Below, in pieces: positions 26,085-35,506 of a stretch of 64,000 nt of DNA (position 1 is the first letter of the stretch; every line of letters begins with the position of its first letter). The position numbers were made by a program, and so were the translations under genes. Source of the DNA: an uncultured Pantoea sp. (GTDB lineage Bacteria > Pseudomonadota > Gammaproteobacteria > Enterobacterales > Enterobacteriaceae); NCBI GenBank assembly GCA_913778495.1, contig CAJYVD010000036.1, positions 62,001-126,000 of the forward strand, given 5' to 3'. The notes beneath the pieces were generated by a model. It worked only from the letters and a program-made list of their open reading frames with translations, was not told where the DNA came from and made no database searches.

Positions 26085-27149
26085 TTACGCCGCAGGCGTT
26101 TCGCGTAGCGTATTGATATCAATTACAAAACGGTATTTAACATCGCTTTTGAGCATCCGCTCGTAGGCGTCATTGATCTGGTCCATGGCAATAAGCTCAA
26201 TGTCCGACGTGATGCCGTGCTTACCGCAGAAATCCAGCATCTCCTGAGTTTCTGCGATGCCGCCAATCAATGAACCGGCGATGCTGCGGCGTTTAAAGAT
26301 CAGGTTGAACACCTGCGGTGCCGGGTGATCGTGCTCCGGGGCGCCCACCAGCGTCATGTTACCGTCGCGCTTCAGCAGCGTGATGAAAGGGTTGAGATCG
26401 TGCTGAGCCGCCACGGTATTCAGGATGAAATCGAAGCTGTTGGCATGCTGCGCCATCTGATCGGCGTCTTTGGAGATCACCACCTCATCGGCACCCAAAC
26501 GCTTACCATCGGCAATTTTGGACGGCGAGGTGGTAAACAGCACCACGTGCGCGCCCATGGCATGGGCTATCTTCACGCCCATGTGGCCCAGCCCGCCTAA
26601 GCCAACGATGCCCACTTTTTTGCCCGGTCCCACATTCCAGTGGCGCAGCGGTGAATAGGTGGTGATACCCGCGCACAGCAGCGGCGCCACGCCCGCTAAC
26701 TCAAGGTTTTCCGGCACGCGCAGCACGAAGTTCTCGTCAACGACGATGTGGGTGGAATAGCCGCCATAGGTAATGGCGCCGGTTTCGCGATCTTCGCCGT
26801 TATAGGTGCCGACAAAGCCTTCTTCACAATACTGTTCCAGGCCTTCCTGGCAGCTTGGGCAGCTGCGGCAGGAGTCGACCATACAGCCCACGCCAACCAA
26901 ATCGCCCACTTTGTATTTATGGGTATGCGCGCCAACCGCCGTCACGCGGCCAACAATTTCGTGGCCGGGCACCACCGGGAAAACGGTGTTTTTCCATTCG
27001 TTACGGGCCTGATGAAGGTCAGAGTGGCAGACGCCGCAGTAGAGCACGTCGATTTGCACATCGTGGGCGCGCAGCTCGCGCGGCTTATAGTCGAACGGGG
27101 CAAGTTTGGATTTTGCGTCCTGGGCGGCATAAGCATGCGTAATATTCAT
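26085..27149 (-). CDS. Zinc-dependent NADP alcohol/aldehyde dehydrogenase (YahK/CAD type)
   Basis: A 354-residue medium-chain dehydrogenase. Catalytic zinc ligands are in YCGVCHSDLH and GHEIVGRV; the structural zinc is held by CRSCPSC...YC (residues about 98-112); the nucleotide motif is GLGGLGHMGVKIAHAMGA near residue 180. This pattern is that of E. coli YahK and cinnamyl-alcohol dehydrogenase-like aldehyde reductases, which reduce a broad range of aldehydes with NADPH. It converges with yjbR. Upstream (27150-27476) is 327 bp containing its promoter and the uvrA terminator, with no other gene seen. Confidence 0.9.
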   Translation of the reverse strand: MNITHAYAAQDAKSKLAPFDYKPRELRAHDVQIDVLYCGVCHSDLHQARNEWKNTVFPVVPGHEIVGRVTAVGAHTHKYKVGDLVGVGCMVDSCRSCPSCQEGLEQYCEEGFVGTYNGEDRETGAITYGGYSTHIVVDENFVLRVPENLELAGVAPLLCAGITTYSPLRHWNVGPGKKVGIVGLGGLGHMGVKIAHAMGAHVVLFTTSPSKIADGKRLGADEVVISKDADQMAQHANSFDFILNTVAAQHDLNPFITLLKRDGNMTLVGAPEHDHPAPQVFNLIFKRRSIAGSLIGGIAETQEMLDFCGKHGITSDIELIAMDQINDAYERMLKSDVKYRFVIDINTLRETPAA

Positions 27150-27476
27150 GGTGTCTCCAGTGGATGTGTCGTGAATGTTCTACGAAAGGCAATCCCGCCC
27201 GTAAGCGGGAAAAGCCGGCGCAGCGCGCCAGCAACAACGCTATAAGAATAGTAAGCATAGAGAGAGGCGTACATGCCTGAAGTTGTCTGATCCTTGCCTG
27301 TTTCTGCAATTTGCCAGGCGATTGCGCAGTGACAAAGGCGGAGAAAGGCGTGAAGTTCAGCCGCAGCGGGAACGGTTCGCCCGACAGGCGATGCTGGCGC
27401 ACAGAAAAACAGGTAAAAAAAGCAGGAACAAAAAAAGGGCTCATAAAGAGCCCTTAATATAAGACGCCAGGTGGCG
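27150..27476. other. Intergenic region between uvrA and the alcohol dehydrogenase
   Basis: No gene is supported. It contains the uvrA terminator at the right end and presumably the promoter of the dehydrogenase; an open frame on the minus strand (27085-27444) has no family features and overlaps the real gene. Confidence 0.6.
27430..27453 (-). terminator. Terminator after uvrA
   Basis: GGGCTC and GAGCCC pair around ATAAA; on the minus strand the hairpin is followed by seven T. It ends the uvrA transcript 24 bp after the stop codon. Confidence 0.88.
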
Positions 27477-30308
27477 CTATTTCTGCTTCAGCATTGGCTT
27501 GAGGAAGCGCGCGGTATGGGATTTCTCACACTCGGCGACGGTTTCTGGTGTTCCCGCCACCAGAATTTCGCCGCCGCCGCTGCCGCCTTCAGGGCCGAGA
27601 TCGACAATCCAGTCCGCGGTTTTAATCACGTCCAGGTTGTGCTCAATCACCACAATGGTGTTGCCCTGATCGCGCAGCTGATGCAGCACTTCCAGCAGCT
27701 GTTGGATATCCGCGAAGTGCAGCCCCGTGGTCGGCTCGTCAAGAATATAGAGCGTTTGTCCGGTGCCACGCTTGGAGAGTTCACGCGCCAATTTCACGCG
27801 CTGCGCTTCACCGCCCGATAGGGTGGTCGCCGACTGACCCAGGCGAATATAGGAGAGCCCTACGTCCATCAACGTTTGCAGCTTGCGCGCCAGTGCGGGA
27901 ACGGCGTCAAAGAAGTCACGCGCCTCTTCGATGGTCATTTCCAGCACTTCGTGAATGCTCTTGCCTTTGTATTTAATTTCCAGCGTTTCGCGGTTGTAGC
28001 GCTTGCCTTTGCACTGATCGCAGGGCACATAGATGTCCGGCAAAAAGTGCATTTCGACTTTAATGACGCCATCGCCCTGACAGGCTTCGCATCGTCCGCC
28101 GCGCACGTTAAAGCTGAATCGGCCCGGATTATAGCCGCGCGAGCGCGATTCCGGCACGCCGGCGAACAGCTCGCGCACCGGCGTGAAGATCCCGGTGTAA
28201 GTTGCTGGGTTGGAGCGTGGTGTACGCCCAATCGGGCTCTGATCGATATCGATAACTTTATCGAAGTGTTCGAGACCGGACACCTCGCGATAAGGCGCTG
28301 GCTCGCCGCTGGTGGCACCATTAAGCTGGCGCTGAGCGATCGGGAACAGCGTATCGTTAATCAGCGTCGACTTACCCGAACCGGAAACGCCCGTGATGCA
28401 GGTGAACAGGCCCACCGGCAGCGTCAACGTTACGTCCTTAAGGTTGTTACCGCGCGCGCCCGTCAGCTTCAGCACTTTGCCGGGATCGCCTTTAACGCGC
28501 GCCTGCGGCACGGCAATTTCGCGTTTGCCGCTCAGGAACTGGCCGGTGAGCGACGCCTCGTTTGCCATGATGGCATGCACGTCGCCTTCTGCAACCACTT
28601 GGCCGCCGTGCACACCTGCACCCGGGCCAATATCAATCACGTGGTCTGCCGCGCGAATCGCGTCTTCGTCATGCTCGACCACAATCACCGTGTTGCCCAG
28701 ATCGCGCAAATGAATCAACGTGCCGAGCAAACGCTCGTTGTCACGCTGGTGAAGACCAATCGACGGTTCATCCAGCACGTACATCACGCCCACCAGGCCC
28801 GCGCCAATCTGGCTCGCCAGGCGAATACGCTGGGCTTCGCCGCCGGAGAGCGTCTCTGCGGAGCGCGACATCGAGAGATAGTTGAGTCCGACATTCACCA
28901 GGAAGCTCAGACGATCGCTGATCTCTTTCAGCACTTTCTCGGCAATTTTGGCGCGCTGACCGCTTAACTTCAGATTCTGGAAGAAATCCATCGCATGACC
29001 GATGCTCATGTCGGAAATGGTCGGCAGATTAGTGTCTTCCACAAAAACGTGGCGTGCTTCGCGACGCAGACGCGTACCGTGGCAGCTGGCACAGGCGCGG
29101 TTGCTAATAAATTTCGCCAGCTCTTCGCGCACCGCATTGGATTCCGTCTCTTTGTAGCGGCGCTCCATGTTGTGCAGTACGCCCTCAAACGGGTGACGAC
29201 GCACGGAGGTATCGCCGCGATCGTTGATGTACTTAAATTCAATGTTCTCTTTGCCGGAGCCGTAAAGAATCACCTCGCGCGCTTTGCTGCTGAGACTATT
29301 AAACGGCGCTTCAACGTCAAAGTTCAGATGTTCGGCCAGCGAACGCAGCATCTGGAAATAGTAAAAGTTGCGGCGATCCCAGCCACGAATCGCGCCACCC
29401 GCCAGCGACAGCTCAGGGTTTTGCACCACGCGGTCAGGATCGAAGTATTGCTGTACGCCAAGACCGTCGCAGGTTGGGCACGCGCCCGCCGGGTTATTGA
29501 ACGAGAACAGACGCGGCTCCAGCTCGCGCATGCTGTAACCGCACACCGGGCAGGCAAAATTGGCGGAGAACAGCATCTCTTCCGCCTCAGCGTTATCCAT
29601 GTCTGCGACGATCGCCGTGCCGCCGCTCAGCTCCAGCGTGGTCTCAAAGGACTCTGCCAGGCGTGTTGCAAGATCGTCACGCACACGGAAGCGGTCAACC
29701 ACCACCTCAATGGTGTGTTTCTTCTGCAGCTCCAGCTTCGGTGGATCGGAGAGATCGCACACTTCGCCATCGATACGGGCGCGGATGTATCCCTGCGCGG
29801 CAAGGTTCTCCAGCGTTTTGGTATGTTCGCCCTTGCGGTCTTTTACCACCGGGGCGAGCAGCATCAGGCGGCGTCCCTCTTCCTGCGCCAATACCTGATC
29901 CACCATCTGGCTAACGGTCTGCGCCGCCAGCGTCACATCGTGATCCGGGCAGCGAGGCTCACCCACGCGCGCAAACAGCAGACGCAGGTAGTCGTGAATT
30001 TCGGTAATGGTGCCCACCGTGGAACGGGGGTTATGCGACGTAGACTTCTGCTCAATGGAAATGGCAGGCGACAGACCTTCAATATGGTCAACGTCCGGTT
30101 TCTCCATTAATGAAAGAAACTGGCGCGCATAGGCCGACAGCGACTCAACATAGCGGCGTTGACCTTCTGCATATAGCGTGTCAAAGGCCAGCGAAGACTT
30201 ACCGGAACCCGACAGACCGGTAACTACAATCAGCTTATCGCGAGGAATGATCAGGTTGATGTTCTTCAAATTATGGGTGCGAGCACCGCGGACTTCGATC
30301 TTATCCAT
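27477..30308 (-). CDS. uvrA: Excinuclease ABC subunit A
   Basis: A 943-residue ATPase that recognises bulky DNA lesions and loads UvrB in nucleotide excision repair. Two ABC modules are seen: Walker [13 protein letters not shown] (near residue 31) and [10 protein letters not shown] (near 640); signatures [12 protein letters not shown] and [12 protein letters not shown]; zinc modules around CPVC...CPTC and CEACQGDG...CDQCKGK. The length is three residues over E. coli. Divergent from ssb, with a LexA-like box between them. Confidence 0.98.
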   Translation of the reverse strand: MDKIEVRGARTHNLKNINLIIPRDKLIVVTGLSGSGKSSLAFDTLYAEGQRRYVESLSAYARQFLSLMEKPDVDHIEGLSPAISIEQKSTSHNPRSTVGTITEIHDYLRLLFARVGEPRCPDHDVTLAAQTVSQMVDQVLAQEEGRRLMLLAPVVKDRKGEHTKTLENLAAQGYIRARIDGEVCDLSDPPKLELQKKHTIEVVVDRFRVRDDLATRLAESFETTLELSGGTAIVADMDNAEAEEMLFSANFACPVCGYSMRELEPRLFSFNNPAGACPTCDGLGVQQYFDPDRVVQNPELSLAGGAIRGWDRRNFYYFQMLRSLAEHLNFDVEAPFNSLSSKAREVILYGSGKENIEFKYINDRGDTSVRRHPFEGVLHNMERRYKETESNAVREELAKFISNRACASCHGTRLRREARHVFVEDTNLPTISDMSIGHAMDFFQNLKLSGQRAKIAEKVLKEISDRLSFLVNVGLNYLSMSRSAETLSGGEAQRIRLASQIGAGLVGVMYVLDEPSIGLHQRDNERLLGTLIHLRDLGNTVIVVEHDEDAIRAADHVIDIGPGAGVHGGQVVAEGDVHAIMANEASLTGQFLSGKREIAVPQARVKGDPGKVLKLTGARGNNLKDVTLTLPVGLFTCITGVSGSGKSTLINDTLFPIAQRQLNGATSGEPAPYREVSGLEHFDKVIDIDQSPIGRTPRSNPATYTGIFTPVRELFAGVPESRSRGYNPGRFSFNVRGGRCEACQGDGVIKVEMHFLPDIYVPCDQCKGKRYNRETLEIKYKGKSIHEVLEMTIEEARDFFDAVPALARKLQTLMDVGLSYIRLGQSATTLSGGEAQRVKLARELSKRGTGQTLYILDEPTTGLHFADIQQLLEVLHQLRDQGNTIVVIEHNLDVIKTADWIVDLGPEGGSGGGEILVAGTPETVAECEKSHTARFLKPMLKQK

Positions 30309-30391
30309 TCACCTTTCCCGGATTGAACAACACTCGCCATGCCTTGCCTGCATGACCAGCAGAAACGCATCATTATGGCACAAAAAATAAC

Positions 30392-30407
30392 CTGAATAAA
30401 TATCCAG
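30392..30407 (-). promoter_or_regulatory. LexA box between uvrA and ssb
   Basis: Read toward uvrA, CTGGATATTTATTCAG aligns with the E. coli uvrA SOS box CTGTATATTCATTCAG with two changes. It lies 84 bp upstream of uvrA and 123 bp upstream of ssb. The left arm is CTGG rather than CTGT, so binding may be weaker. Confidence 0.6.
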
Positions 30408-30530
30408 TATTTTTGCTATTCTGTGACAGGGCGAAAATTTGCGCGCCAGCTCCGAAGTGGGCAGCATAGTTGTGACGTGATACAATTTTTCGCTTAGACT
30501 TTTAGCATCAACTCATCGGGAGAAAGCAAC

Positions 30531-31082
30531 ATGGCCAGTCGTGGCGTAAACAAAGTGATTCTTGTCGGGAATCTGGGTCAGGATCCGGAAGTGCGCTACA
30601 TGCCGAATGGTGGCGCAGTGGCCAACATTACGCTGGCCACGTCTGAGAGCTGGCGCGACAAGCAAACCGGTGAAAACAAAGAGATCACCGAATGGCACCG
30701 CGTCGTGCTGTTTGGCAAGCTGGCGGAAGTCGCCGGTGAGTATCTGCGCAAAGGCTCGCAGGTCTATATCGAAGGCCAGCTGCGCACCCGCAAATGGCAG
30801 GATCAGAGCGGCCAGGATAAGTACACCACCGAAGTGGTTGTTAACGTCGGCGGCACCATGCAAATGCTGGGTGGACGTCAACAGGGCGCTAACGCTGGTG
30901 GCGCACCGATGGGCGGCCAGAGCGGTGGCAACAACAACGGTTGGGGACAGCCGCAGCAGCCGCAGCAGCAGCCACAGAGCGGCAATCAGTTCAGCGGCGG
31001 CGCACAGCAGCGTCCCCAGCAGCAGAGCGCTCCGGCGAACAATGAACCGCCAATGGACTTCGACGACGATATTCCTTTCTGA
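30531..31082 (+). CDS. ssb: Single-stranded DNA-binding protein
   Basis: A 183-residue homotetrameric protein that coats single-stranded DNA. The OB-fold domain (residues 1-112) has the E. coli-type start [21 protein letters not shown] and [22 protein letters not shown] Gly/Gln-rich linker (residues about 115-172) leads to the acidic tip MDFDDDIPF that recruits partner proteins. GGGAGAAAG precedes the ATG. The gene is divergent from uvrA and ends at a strong terminator. Confidence 0.98.
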   Translation: MASRGVNKVILVGNLGQDPEVRYMPNGGAVANITLATSESWRDKQTGENKEITEWHRVVLFGKLAEVAGEYLRKGSQVYIEGQLRTRKWQDQSGQDKYTTEVVVNVGGTMQMLGGRQQGANAGGAPMGGQSGGNNNGWGQPQQPQQQPQSGNQFSGGAQQRPQQQSAPANNEPPMDFDDDIPF

Positions 31083-31118
31083 TTGTCGTCAACGCACTTC
31101 CGCTCTCCGCAGTGGTAA

Positions 31119-31149
31119 CAATAAAACCCCGCAAGGGGTTTTATTGTTT
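31119..31149 (+). terminator. Terminator after ssb
   Basis: CAATAAAACCCC and GGGGTTTTATTG pair around GCAA (with T-rich DNA following), an almost symmetrical hairpin that could also serve the convergent hydrolase gene. Confidence 0.9.
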
Positions 31150-31177
31150 CTGCCTCGCGTGCGCGTTTATCTCGTGA

Positions 31178-31714
31178 TCACGTCTGGTTGGCCGTTTGCC
31201 ACGCGGCAAGCAGCGCCTGCGTGTCGCGCACGCTCACCGGATTGCCCGGCAGAATCAAATCCGACCATATTTCGTTGTACTGCTTGATCTGCTGCTCCGC
31301 CGAACACCAGGTGCGATCGGCCGTGGTATGGGCATCGGCGGCAACCGTAATGCGGTAGCCGAGGCTGGCACCCACTTTCACCGTGGTATCCACACAATAA
31401 TCTGTCGCGCAGCCGCAGATAACAAACGCCTCAATGGCGTGCTCAGCCAGCCGTTCGGCCAGCGCAGTTTGCCAAAAGCTGTCGCAGGCAGTTTTATTGA
31501 CGAAAAGCGCGTTGGCCGGCTGGGTTAGCTCTGGCACAATCTGCCAGGCGTCGCTGCCCACTTCTATACCCGGACCGCTATGTTGAATAAAAACGACCCG
31601 ATCGGCGGCGGCGATAAGCGCGTTGATGCGCGCGCAGCGACCGGCCCGATCAAAGCGTGGCGTAGCCAGCACGCCCTGTTGCATATCAATGACCATCACA
31701 ACACGATCTGACAT
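31178..31714 (-). CDS. Isochorismatase-family cysteine hydrolase
   Basis: A 178-residue cytoplasmic hydrolase of the isochorismatase superfamily. The catalytic triad is visible: Asp10 in VMVIDMQQGV, Lys74 in VNKTACDSF and Cys107 in CATDYCVDTT. Starting at 31714 (MSDRVVMVID) places the first Asp as in relatives and gives a GAGAGGG ribosome site; the longer frame to 31741 is less likely. Members cleave nicotinamide, isochorismate, carbamates and similar compounds; there is no isochorismate pathway around, so the substrate is unknown. First gene of the insertion between ssb and yjcB; it faces away from the AraC regulator. Confidence 0.87.
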   Translation of the reverse strand: MSDRVVMVIDMQQGVLATPRFDRAGRCARINALIAAADRVVFIQHSGPGIEVGSDAWQIVPELTQPANALFVNKTACDSFWQTALAERLAEHAIEAFVICGCATDYCVDTTVKVGASLGYRITVAADAHTTADRTWCSAEQQIKQYNEIWSDLILPGNPVSVRDTQALLAAWQTANQT

Positions 31715-31838
31715 CGCGATATCCCTCTCGTAAAACAACAATCATACGATCTCCGCAACAGCTGACAACGTAAATCCGTTTTGCATTTCGCGCGCGGGCG
31801 ACGCATGCTGATTGCCTTGTTGCGACTGGAGGTGTGAC

Positions 31839-32669
31839 GTGGACGTGGTCCCAGAGGTGTTTCCTGACAAATGCGATCGCGCGGAGTTTCAGCGCTTTGC
31901 GGAGCTACCCGGCATTGAACTTTATCAGGCGCATATATCGCGTTATGCCTTTGAGCCGCACACGCACGAGGCCTTTGGTATTGGCACCATAGAAGCAGGG
32001 GCCCAACGCTTTCGCTATCGCGGTACGCAATACACCGCGCCGCAGCACTCTCTGGTGATGATGAATCCCGACGAACTACACACCGGCGAATCCGCCTGCG
32101 AAACGGGCTGGCGCTATCGCATGATCTATATCGATCCGGCGCAGATGCGCGCGCTCACCGGTGACGGCGGCTGGTGGTTTAGCGACGCGCTGCGCACCGA
32201 TGCGCGGCTGGCGCAGCCGTTTTCGCAGCGTCTGGCGCAGATGTGGCACGCTGAAAGCGCGCTAGCGCGCGAGTGCCTGCTTGTGGAACTGCTTGAACTG
32301 CTGCGTCCACTGGCGCGCCAGTGCGATGGCCGCCCCGCAGAGGGCCGACATCGTTTCGATAGCGTGAAAGCCTGGCTACGTGAAAACCTCGCGGAGCCGG
32401 TGCGCCTGGAGGAGATGGCTGCGCTGGTATCGCTGACGCCGTGGCACTTTTTGCGCAGCTTTAAGCAGCATTTTCACGTCACGCCGCACCAGATGCTGAT
32501 GGCTTTCCGGCTGTACGATGCCAAACAGCGCCTCGCTCAGGGTGAAAATCCCGCCGCTGTGGCCGCCGCGGTGGGCTTAACCGATCAGGCGCATTTGACC
32601 CGCGCGTTTACGCATCGCTACGGCATCACGCCGGGCCGCTATCAAAAACAGGTCACCTTTCCGCGCTAA
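31839..32669 (+). CDS. AraC-family transcriptional regulator
   Basis: A 276-residue regulator: an N-terminal cupin ligand domain (residues about 10-150: SRYAFEPHTHEAFGIGTIEAG, PDELHTG) and a C-terminal double helix-turn-helix (residues 175-272: LAEPVRLEEMAALVSLTPWHFLRSFKQHF, AVGLTDQAHLTRAFTHRYGITPGRY in pieces). Translation most likely starts at GTG 31839, six bases after GGAGG. It is divergent from the isochorismatase gene and 72 bp upstream of an EamA exporter, so it probably controls the exporter. This pairing is common for amino-acid or drug exporters. Confidence 0.87.
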   Translation: MDVVPEVFPDKCDRAEFQRFAELPGIELYQAHISRYAFEPHTHEAFGIGTIEAGAQRFRYRGTQYTAPQHSLVMMNPDELHTGESACETGWRYRMIYIDPAQMRALTGDGGWWFSDALRTDARLAQPFSQRLAQMWHAESALARECLLVELLELLRPLARQCDGRPAEGRHRFDSVKAWLRENLAEPVRLEEMAALVSLTPWHFLRSFKQHFHVTPHQMLMAFRLYDAKQRLAQGENPAAVAAAVGLTDQAHLTRAFTHRYGITPGRYQKQVTFPR

Positions 32670-32741
32670 CCGCAATTTGCTACAAGCCTTGCTGCCGCAC
32701 GCGCGCCACACTGCGGCTATGTTGTCATAAAGGAAATTTTC

Positions 32742-33695
32742 ATGCTGGCTGGAATCTTATTTGCCTTGGCTGCGGGTCTAATGTGGGGCCTGATCTTTGT
32801 CGGGCCGTTGTTGATCCCTAATTATCCTGGGCCGTTACAATCGGCAGGACGCTATGTCGCGTTTGGCCTGGTTGTGCTGCCGCTGGCTTGGCTTGATCGC
32901 CAGCGCTTGCGTCGGTTGGCGCGTAAAGACTGGTTAGAAGCGCTCAAGCTCTCCCTGGTTGGAAACCTTCTCTATTATGCGTTTCTCGCCAGCGCTATTC
33001 AGCGCACCGGCGCGCCCATCTCCACCATGATCATTGGTACGCTGCCGGTAGTGATCACGTTGACGGCTAACCTTTGTTACGGGCATTTGGAAGGGCGACT
33101 GTCGTGGCGTCAGCTTGCGCCCGCGCTGCTCTTGATTGCGCTGGGATTAGGCTGTGTGAATGCCGCAGAGTTACGCATGCAAGGGGCGACGTTTGACGCC
33201 GGGCGCTATGTGTCCGGTCTGTTGCTGGCAGCGCTCGCGGTTGCTTGCTGGACGTGGTATCCCCTGCGAAACGGCATCTGGCTGCGCGCGCATCCCCAGC
33301 ACAAGCCCGGCACGTGGGCGACCGCGCAAGGACTGACCACGCTGCCTCTGGCCACGCTGTTTTATTTGTTGGTCTGTGCTCAACTTTACTGGCAGCAACC
33401 TGGGTTTACGCTGCCGTTTGGACCACAGCCGGGGCGCTTTCTGTTACTCATGGCCTGCATCGGTTTGCTTTGCTCGTGGCTGGGAACGCTGTGTTGGAAC
33501 GCGGCCAGTCAGCGCGTGCCGACGGTGATTATGGGCCCGCTGATTGTGTTCGAAACGCTGGCCGGTTTGCTGTGGACGTTTCTCTGGCGTCAAAGCTGGC
33601 CGCCGCTGCTCACCGCCCTTGGCATTGCCTGCCTGCTTGCTGGCGTCCTGCTGGCGATGCGGGTTAAGCCCCAGCCGCAGGTCACGCCGCTCTAA
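32742..33695 (+). CDS. EamA/DMT-family inner-membrane exporter
   Basis: A 317-residue membrane protein with ten predicted helices in two EamA repeats (residues about 3-140 and 155-305), for example GLMWGLIFVGPLLIP, APISTMIIGTLPVVITL and VPTVIMGPLIVFETLAGLLWTFL in parts. DMT exporters remove amino acids, nucleosides or toxic compounds. AAGGAAAT stands before the ATG. It lies directly after the AraC regulator, which may sense its substrate. No substrate can be read from the sequence. Confidence 0.88.
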   Translation: MLAGILFALAAGLMWGLIFVGPLLIPNYPGPLQSAGRYVAFGLVVLPLAWLDRQRLRRLARKDWLEALKLSLVGNLLYYAFLASAIQRTGAPISTMIIGTLPVVITLTANLCYGHLEGRLSWRQLAPALLLIALGLGCVNAAELRMQGATFDAGRYVSGLLLAALAVACWTWYPLRNGIWLRAHPQHKPGTWATAQGLTTLPLATLFYLLVCAQLYWQQPGFTLPFGPQPGRFLLLMACIGLLCSWLGTLCWNAASQRVPTVIMGPLIVFETLAGLLWTFLWRQSWPPLLTALGIACLLAGVLLAMRVKPQPQVTPL

Positions 33696-33738
33696 TTTTT
33701 CCTCCCATGCGGCGATAGCGCAAGGCGCTGTCACCGCA

Positions 33739-33933
33739 ATTTTAAGAATTTCACTTACTGTCAAAGTCGCTAACAGCGCACTTTTGGGCTTCCCCACGCA
33801 CTTCCACGGTGCTTTTGTGGGAGTTTTTACCTGCCTTGTAAACGTTAAAGCGGGCGCGATAGCGGCGAAAGTGGGCCATGCCGGCAACACAGCCCCACAA
33901 TTTGGTCACGTTTTTGCCCTAAAAGCACGCTGA
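33739..33933 (+). CDS. Possible small protein of unknown function (about 64 residues)
   Basis: An open frame reads through SLTVKVANSALLGFPTHFHG, then AFVGVFTCLVNVKAG and AIAAKVGHAGNTAPQFGHVF, ending ALKAR. Its stop is 16 bp before an intrinsic terminator, which suggests a transcribed unit. No ATG exists in the frame here; ATT at 33739 or 33748 or TTG at 33784 would be needed, so the start is uncertain and the frame also runs on from upstream. The ANSALLGFPTHFHGAFVGVF part reminds me of the P4-phage Ash-like small proteins, but this is recall and not a search result. Could equally be a decayed prophage fragment. Confidence 0.3.
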   Translation: MLRISLTVKVANSALLGFPTHFHGAFVGVFTCLVNVKAGAIAAKVGHAGNTAPQFGHVFALKAR

Positions 33934-33949
33934 TTACCCCCACGAAAGG

Positions 33950-33968
33950 CCCGCAGTAGCGGGTTTTT
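33950..33968 (+). terminator. Terminator after the small orphan ORF
   Basis: CCCGC and GCGGG pair around AGTA and are followed by five T. Confidence 0.75.
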
Positions 33969-34585
33969 AGCGCCTTTTGGCACTGAAAAAACCGGTGCGG
34001 GGACCACGGCAACCTTCAGCATTTGCGTAAAACCCAGGAATAGTTCCACGCCGCGTTCTGTCAAAAAGATTAAATACGCCAATAAATATTTCGGCATAAA
34101 AGGGGAGTTAATCGGCTTTTAAACCTTAACCATTCAGAATTGATTAAGTGTTTTTAGCGGAAAATTCCTGGCGATTACCGTAAGACAAGGCGCTATTATG
34201 CGCTTCGCTTAGGATCGCAAATGAAATGCTTAGTGCCATATAAAATCAGAGGTTGTGAGAGCCAGATAACGTAGCGTTGTTCATGAATGCTTAACAGATT
34301 TATTGCCAGCAATGAATGAGCATTAATATTGATAAAGTAATAAACGAGGCACCAATCTCACCGAAATGAGATTGGGCTACGTATAAATAGTGGCTGGAGC
34401 GAGACTTTTGCTGATGTGAATCGATTTTACCGCAAAAAGGAAAGCAATTCCGCGATGATATTCATCAGGAAAAAATGGTGCGAATTGTTATGCCATGCCT
34501 GCCGAATTAAATGATCTTCAACGCTTCTCTTAAGAACAAATCTCAGCATTAAGTCAAATAACAATGGTCTCAATGGTTTCGTTTA

Positions 34586-34981
34586 TTAGCGATTTTCGGA
34601 ACCCGAAGGGTAGTGATAAACGCTACGGCTAATATCCAGTAAACGACAGCTACGACGTGTTCCAATGTCGAAAGTGGTTTGCAGGAAGTTAACAGCCTGA
34701 CGTTTTTCATTGGTGGTGAAAAAGTTTTTCAGCACGCTTTGCAGCATCTCTTTATCAGAACTGAGCGACTGCAACTCACGGGTGAGGTTTTGTAATTTGT
34801 CCTCCAATTCTTTGATTTTTCTGCCTTCTTCGGATGAGAGACCAGAGAATTTTTTCTTCCAGCTATAGAAGGTTGCCTCAGAGATGCCAAGCTCGTCACA
34901 AATCTCCCTCACTTTCACTCCGGTTTCAGAAGCTTTAATGGCATTTGTGATTTGCTCTTCGCTATATCGTGACTTTCTCAT
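34586..34981 (-). mobile_element. Truncated IS3-family transposase (OrfA plus start of OrfB)
   Basis: A 131-residue frame begins MRKSRYSEEQITNAIKASE and contains the helix-turn-helix VREICDELGISEATFYSWKKKF and a leucine-zipper-like coiled coil (residues about 55-90), the OrfA part of IS3-family elements. It runs without a frameshift into an OrfB-like start (RQAVNFLQTTFDIGTRRSCRLL then ISRSVYHY in pieces) and stops after some 45 residues. The DDE catalytic domain is missing. I see no terminal inverted repeats. It is an inactive remnant. The in-frame OrfA-OrfB join is unusual, since these elements normally use a -1 frameshift. Confidence 0.8.
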
Positions 34982-35506
34982 AAATGCTCTTACCTTTCTT
35001 ATCAGTTAATGGATGAGAGTAACTGTATTAATATCTGGCACTGCAAAAAGAGTATTAATGCAGTATTAAGTGCGCGATTAGAATTGCGAGGGTTAAATTA
35101 AGTTATTTAGAATAAATATCATCATGGGATAAATCTTATTTTATTCTGATCGCCAATGTACGCCTTCCTGGTATTTGTTTTTTGATATAAATTCACTCCA
35201 TCCCAAATGCAGAAAATTACGAGATCACTCGCAGAAAGGCATCGCCTAATTGGAATAATCCTGGGCTTTGCCGGTAGCTTTTTGCGCCGTAAATAGGCTG
35301 AAATCGTTTACATTTGCGAGTAATAACGTCAGGTTTAATCGGAATACTCCTGAAATCCTCTGGCAAATCCTGACGGACTTCTCATTTTTCGGACCAGCCG
35401 GGCCTGCGATTTTTAAATCAGGTCAGTCCCAGCGAGCGCTTGTTAATTCCCTTCACGGACGATGTGTAGAAAGGCAGTTGCTGTTGGTAATACTAAGGAC
35501 CAGTCA
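34982..35506. other. 525-bp AT-rich leader before the flippase gene
   Basis: No gene is supported. The DNA is AT-rich to about 35250 and then approaches normal composition. Around 35269-35280 the word GCCGGTAGCTTT matches 9 of 12 bases of the ops element (GGCGGTAGCGTG) that recruits RfaH to polysaccharide operons; this is weak. The promoter of the flippase gene should be here. Confidence 0.45.

Larger units (their letters stand above)
33696..34585. other. 890-bp region with one possible small gene and AT-rich spacer
   Basis: The left third holds the small frame at 33739-33933 and its terminator. From about 33970 the DNA becomes clearly AT-rich compared with its neighbours and contains no frame I can support, no tRNA and no recognisable integrase. 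It abuts the truncated IS3-family frame. I read it as acquired or decayed DNA. Confidence 0.55.

Noticed and set aside
27876-30110. Long plus-strand open frames of 363 and 371 codons opposite uvrA
   Set aside because: They are complementary to highly conserved uvrA coding sequence, have no family features, and reflect codon-bias shadows in GC-rich DNA.
35269-35280. ops/JUMPstart element before the flippase gene
   Set aside because: Only 9 of 12 bases match the ops core and the rest of the JUMPstart sequence is missing, so I do not list it as a feature.
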